Shown: positions 59,801-64,000 of the stretch, one piece after another
Layout of the letters: each line of letters starts with the position of its first letter
How positions within the stretch are numbered: position 1 is the first letter of the stretch
Origin: Phoenix dactylifera
Lineage: Eukaryota > Streptophyta > Magnoliopsida > Arecales > Arecaceae
Reading direction: 5' to 3'
DNA: 64,000 bases
Assembly: GCF_009389715.1 (NCBI RefSeq)
Contig: NC_052399.1
Location: forward strand, 16,557,646-16,621,645
The notes under the pieces: generated by a model
Told to the model about the DNA's origin: nothing
Databases searched by the model: none
What the model saw: only the letters and a program-made list of their open reading frames with translations
Translations under genes and position numbers: made by a program

Positions 59801-59937
59801 GGCGCTCCCCCCGAAGTGGTGGTGCCTGGGGATGGAAACCGTTATAAGTCGACACAGAGATAACGGCGGTAGAGGGTCCCGGACTAACGGAGACGTCCTT
59901 ACTTGGAATCACCGTTGGTGGAGTAGTCGGCGTCCAT
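47893..59937 (-). CDS. PFU-type ubiquitin-conjugating enzyme E2, UBC25/UBC26-like (8 exons)
   Basis: Exons in coding order are 59903-59937, 59729-59825, 51131-51265, 50577-50999, 50425-50488, 48763-48902, 48374-48685 and 47893-48192. They join to 501 residues. Residues 39-42 (KRKR) form a possible nuclear signal. Residues about 131-149 are almost all Asp, Glu and Tyr. The UBC fold starts near residue 231 ([18 protein letters not shown]), continues with [20 protein letters not shown] and [14 protein letters not shown], and has the active-site Cys at residue 320 in [13 protein letters not shown]-terminal extension follows. This is the PHO2-family (PFU) layout, but much shorter than PHO2/UBC24. 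It transfers ubiquitin from E1 to substrates; related E2s are large and can act with little E3 help. The two 5' exons are inferred from frame and splice signals; the second has a weak donor (CCG/GTCTAA), so confidence is high for 47893-51265 and moderate for the 5' end. Confidence 0.85.
53190..53460. mobile_element. degenerate palindromic GGCTTAGGCC-type segment
   Basis: AGGCTTAGGCCTAAACC on the left and CCTAAGCCATGCCGAGGGCC on the right recall the segment at 1741-2150. Both look like decayed copies of one non-autonomous element family. Boundaries are approximate. Confidence 0.35.
55569..57708 (+). mobile_element. solo LTR in the E2 intron (2140 bp)
   Basis: AACAT flanks the element at 55564-55568 and 57709-57713. 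It begins TGTCACGCCCCGAACCC and ends TTACA. It shares its start and a GTGAGCT..ACAGCCCAGTA segment with the solo LTR at 26552-28654, placed in the opposite orientation. A purine-rich GAGAGAGA tract and a GC-rich block lie in its second half. No internal genes are present. Probably Ty3/Gypsy; it is diverged from the other copy. Confidence 0.85.
56195..56352. repeat. 36-bp tandem repeat with alternating A/B variants inside the solo LTR
   Basis: Four to five units of about 36 bases contain TCACACTTAGAGCCTGT and GGCAAACCAA. They alternate between an AATAGTGTC-type and an ACATTGTC-type variant, and between GTGACGG and GTAACG, so the true period is about 72 bases. Confidence 0.85.
58484..58670. mobile_element. 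second GTACC/GGTAC-rich short element
   Basis: Dense GTACC, GGTAC and CGGTAC words (CTGTACCGGTGCGTAC, ATAGGTACCAAACCG, GGCTCGGTACTGAG). It resembles the insertion at 37803-37985 in composition and length. Ends are not clear. Confidence 0.45.
58920..59045. repeat. compound microsatellite (AAC)n(AAT)n(GTT)n(ATT)n
   Basis: AAC repeats lead into AAT repeats, followed by GTT repeats and ATT repeats. The right half is the reverse complement of the left half in repeat type, so the tract can fold into a long hairpin. It lies in the large E2 intron. Confidence 0.95.
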
Positions 59938-60150
59938 GGAGCCGGCTCGGAATAGCGCGCCCAATGCGGACGACGAGAGAGGAGAAAGGGGGTGAACGGA
60001 TCGGCTCGGGCTCGGCTTGCTGGCTTCCGAAGCTGGCTCGGCCGGCGACGGTTTTGAAGGCCTCTCACCGAGAAAGAGAGAGAGAGCGAGGGGAGGAGGA
60101 GGGGAAGAGCGCAAGAGGAGAGCTTTGGGTTTCCATTCCGCTTTTGTTTC

Positions 60151-60246
60151 TATATAAAGTGCGAAGAGGGACACTGAATTGTACCCCCTTGGAAAGACCA
60201 CGGTGGTTTTATTGACGCCAGCCGTGTACTGTTACCAGTGGGCCCA
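60151..60246 (-). promoter_or_regulatory. E2 gene promoter: TATA-like and site II motifs
   Basis: On the minus strand TTTATATAG lies at about 60151-60159, about 215 bases before the proposed start codon at 59937, and TGGGCCCA lies at 60239-60246. CT-rich leader sequence follows. This supports a transcription start near 60120 and hence the two inferred 5' exons. Confidence 0.5.
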
Positions 60247-60249
60247 ACA

Positions 60250-60993
60250 TTAATGACTTGGGTATAGTTTCGGGTGTGTCTTCAACTTCTTATCTGTATC
60301 TTGTGCGCAGGACTCTAACTTTACGTTCTTTAGGTGCTCCTCATCAGCGCTCGAAGGAGTGCAGATCGGGTATGCGAATCGGGAACAGCAAACACGTAAC
60401 TAGACCATAAAATTCTGAAACGTATCGTAGGAGTAGACGTTTTGGATAATTGTGCTTCATTTTTGAGCAGTGAATAGCGAATAATTGTGCATGCGGTTTG
60501 GGATGGGCAGCTGATATTCCCAGTCCTGAAACTGGAAGTTAGTTTCCCACGTTGCAGCAGCCCTCGACAAAAATGGGACAATTTTTGCAAAACAAATTTT
60601 TATACCCAAAAAAATTGCATCCCATTACAAGTTTAGCCCTCTAAGTGAGGATTGGGGTTTGCTTCAGGACTATTTAGCGTAGCATACTGTAGCTGAGGAT
60701 TGACCATGTATGGAGAACCTCAAGGGCATGCCCTATCATCTTTGAGAAAAATATAACGTTATAAATTGACGTGCCACACTATCATCTTTGAGATGAATGT
60801 AGGGTTACAAATTGATGTGTCAATGCATGATACATATTGTATGATGGGCTACGAATCATACTAGATAGACTATTAACTTGATGCATTAATTCAAAATAGT
60901 TGCGTTCAACCTATGACATGATAATTGATATATCGTTTAGATGGTTGATGTAATGTTTTTTATTTTTCTCATTAATTCGATGTGTTCTTAACT
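60250..60993. other. intergenic DNA between the E2 promoter and the satellite array
   Basis: No gene seen. A short direct repeat around CTATCATCTTTGAGA (about 60732 and 60780) is present. Confidence 0.5.
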
Positions 60994-63900
60994 AAACTTG
61001 CATATGACATTCTGTTCCAAAAAGTTTAAGGAGAGACAAAAATTATGAAAACATCCATGGAAAACACCACCCGCTTCTCAGCTGGCATACATATTCTATC
61101 CCTCATTAATTGAACGTTATCATAACTTTTATGTTTTTTAAATAAAAATTATAACAAAAATTTCTTTACTTCTCTTTAAATTTTCGTTATTCTTACCTAG
61201 ACTTAGCTGGCTTTTGACATTTTGCTCCAAAAAAATTTAAAGATAGACAAAACTATGAAAATATTCATAGAAAATACCTAACTACTTTCCAGCTGGCACA
61301 CACATTCCGTTCAGGCAAAATGAATATTATTATATTTTTATATTTTTATTAGATATTAATATATATATTTTTTTAAAATTCACTACATACTCGACTGCCA
61401 TTAACTAGCATCTGACATTCTGATCCAACGGTTTTAAGGACCGACAAAAAACTATAAAGCATCCATGAAAAACACCTGACCACCTTCCAGCTTGCATGCA
61501 TATTTCACTACTTACTAAATAAATATTATCGCAAAATTTCCTTTTTTTTCTCAAATTAATATTGTAACAATATTTTCCTTTTTTTCTCTTTGAAGTCATC
61601 ATATTCTTGACTACACTTAATTTGCATCTTATATTCTGTTCCAGTAGGTTTAAGAATATAAAAACTCTACAAACATTGACAGCAATGCTTGACCATCTCC
61701 GGGCTAGCACACATATTTCATCCATAATCGAATTAATGTTACGACAATTATTATAACAAACTTTTATTTTTCTTTTCTTTAAATTTATTATATTTTTTTG
61801 ACTATTCTTAATTGTTGGACATTTTGTTCTAAAAGGTTTAATGATAGACAAATATTATTAAAATGTCCACATAAATTAGTTGACCACTTTCCAGCTAGCA
61901 CACATATCTCATTCATCTATATCTTATTCATGGATAGACGAATGTTATCGCAATTCTTATATTTTTCTTTAAATAAATATTTATACAAATTTCTTTTTGC
62001 TCCTCTTTAAATTCATCATATTCTTCGTTGTAATTAGCTAGCATCTGCTATTCTATTCTCTCTCTCTAAACTTGCATATGACATTTTGTTCCAAAAAGTT
62101 TAAGGAGAGACAAAAATTATGAAAACATCCATAGAAAACACCGCCCGCTTCTCAGCTGACCTACATATTCTATCCCTCATTAATTGAACGTTATCATAAC
62201 TTTTATGTTTTTTAAATAAAAATTATAACAAAAATTTCTTTACTTCTCTTTAAATTTACGTTATTCTTACCTAGACTTAGCTGGCTTTTGACATTTTGCT
62301 CCAAAAAAATTTAAAGACAGACAAAACTATGAAAATATTCACAGAAAATACCTGACTACTTTCCAGCTGGCACACACATTCCGTTCAGGCAAAATAAATA
62401 TTATTATATTATTATATTTTTATATTTTTATTGGATATTAATATATTTTTTTTCTTTTAAATTCACTACATACTCGACTGCCATTAACTAGCATCTGACA
62501 TTCTCTTCCAACGGTTTTAAGAACCGACAAAAAACTATAAAGCATCCATGAAAAACACCTAACCACCTTCCAGCTAGCATGCATATTTCACTACTTACTA
62601 AATAAATATTATTGCAAAATTTCCTTTTTTTCTCAAATTAATATTGTAACAATATTTTCCTTTTTTTCAAATTAATATTGTAACAATATTTTCCTTTTTT
62701 TCTCTTTAAAGTCTCTTATTCTTGACTACACTTAATTTGCATCTTATATTCTGTTCCAGTAGGTTTAAGAATATAAAAGCTCTAAAAATATTGACAGCAA
62801 TGCTTGACCTTCTCCGAGCTAGCACACATATTTCATTCATAACCGAATTAATGTTACGACAATTATTATAACAAATTTTTCTTTTTCTTTTCTTTAAATT
62901 CATTATATTTTTTTGACTATTCTTAATTGTCAGACATTTTGTTCTAAAAGGTTTAATGATAGACAAATATTATTAAAATGTCCACATAAATTACTTGACC
63001 ACTTTCCAGCTAGCACACATATCTCATTCATCTATATCTTATTCATGGATAGACGAATGTTATCGCAATTCTTATATTTTTCTTTAAATAAATATTTATA
63101 CAATTTTCTTTTTGCTCCTCTTTAAATTCATCATATTCTTCGTTGTAATTAGCTAGCATCTGCTATTCTATTCTCTCTCTCTAAACTTGCATATGACATT
63201 TTGTTCCAAAAAATTTAAGGAGAGACAAAAATTATGAAAACATCCATAAAAAACACCGCCCGCTTCTCAGCTGACCAGCCTGACCTACATATTCTATCCC
63301 TCATTAATTGAACATTATCATAACTTTTATGTTTTTTAAATAAAAATTATAACAAAAATTTCTTTACTTCTCTTTAAATTTACGTTATTCTTACCTAGAC
63401 TTAGCTGGCTTTTGACATTTTGCTCCAAAAAAATTTAAAGACAGACAAAACTATGAAAATATTCACAGAAAATACCTGACTACTTTCCAGTTGGCACACA
63501 CATTCCGCTCAGGCAAAATGAATATTATTATATTTTTATATTTTTATTGGATATTAATATATTTTTTTCTTTTAAATTCACTACATACTTGACTGCCATT
63601 AACTAGCATCTGACATTCTGTTCCAACGGTTTTAAGGGCCGACAAAAAACTATAAAGCATCCATGAAAAACACCTGACCACCTTCCAGCTTGCATGCATA
63701 TTTCACTACTTACTAAATAAATGTTATCGCAAAATTTCCTTTTTTTCTCAAATTAATATTGTAACAATATTTTTCTTTTTTTTAAATTAATATTGTAACA
63801 ATATTTTCCTTTTTTCTCTTTAAAGTCTCTTATTCTTGACTCCACTTAATTTGCATCTTATATTCTGTTCCAGTAGGTTTAAGAATATAAAAGCTCTAAA

Positions 63901-64000
63901 AACATTGACAGCAATGCTTGACCTTCTCCGAGCTAGCACACATATTTCATTCATAACCGAATTAATGTTACGACAATTATTATAACAAACTTTTCTTTTT
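60994..64000. repeat. higher-order tandem repeat, unit about 1.07-1.12 kb, running off the window
   Basis: The landmark AAACTTGCATATGACATT occurs at 60994, 62068 and 63183, so units are 1074 and 1115 bases and a third is cut by the window end. Within unit 1 related monomers start at about 61000, 61210, 61408, 61624 and 61814, with a truncated sixth at 62041. Each monomer carries a version of GACATT-TGTTCCAAAA-GTTTAAG-GACAAA, then a CATCCAT-AAAACACC-GACCACTTTCCAGCT block, then GCACACATAT. Monomers within a unit are strongly diverged, while equivalent monomers in successive units are very similar. This is higher-order repeat organisation. Reading frames in it are incidental. Confidence 0.9.

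Noticed and set aside
61405-61851. 148-residue frame on the minus strand in the satellite
   Set aside because: It lies across tandem monomers and reappears in decayed form in the next unit; this is repeat DNA, not a gene.

Overview
This window looks like nuclear DNA of a flowering plant. Genes have many short GT-AG introns, a cytosolic ribosomal protein promoter carries telo-box and site II motifs, and the space between genes is filled with LTR retrotransposon relics, MITEs and AT-rich satellite. The protein families and the repeat style suggest a non-grass monocot, perhaps a palm. That placement is inference and weak.

Layout. 1-2680 is AT-rich intergenic DNA. 2682-7465 (+) is an 11-exon gene for a KOBITO1-type type II membrane glycosyltransferase-like protein. 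7466-13388 holds no gene I can support. 13389-13796 (-) is single-exon ribosomal protein eL27 with a clear promoter. 16683-17093 (+) and 19117-19479 (-) are a convergent pair of related small proteins, each with a mitochondrial-type N-terminus and a very acidic tail. 20070-21946 holds two adjacent non-autonomous DNA elements.

22154-42573 is a tandem cluster of DUF2921 (Tul1/FLY1-like transmembrane) genes on the minus strand: a 5' relic, a full-length pseudogene split by a solo LTR, an intact copy, a small C-terminal relic and a second intact copy. Pseudogene and neighbouring intact copy lie in a recent tandem duplication with a unit of about 6.6-7.2 kb. Each half carries a different retroelement insertion that is absent from the other half, so the order of events can be read directly: duplication first, insertions later.

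43300-47800 is repeat-rich DNA with a clear MITE and LINE-like debris. 47893-59937 (-) is an eight-exon gene for a PFU-type ubiquitin-conjugating enzyme (UBC25/26-like). Its second intron is about 8.5 kb and contains a 2.1 kb solo LTR. From about 60994 to the window edge runs a tandem array with a unit near 1.1 kb, each unit built of five diverged monomers of roughly 200 bp, that is, higher-order satellite organisation.

The genes do not form one pathway. The most unusual parts are the DUF2921 birth-and-death cluster, the mitochondrial acidic pair and the higher-order repeat.
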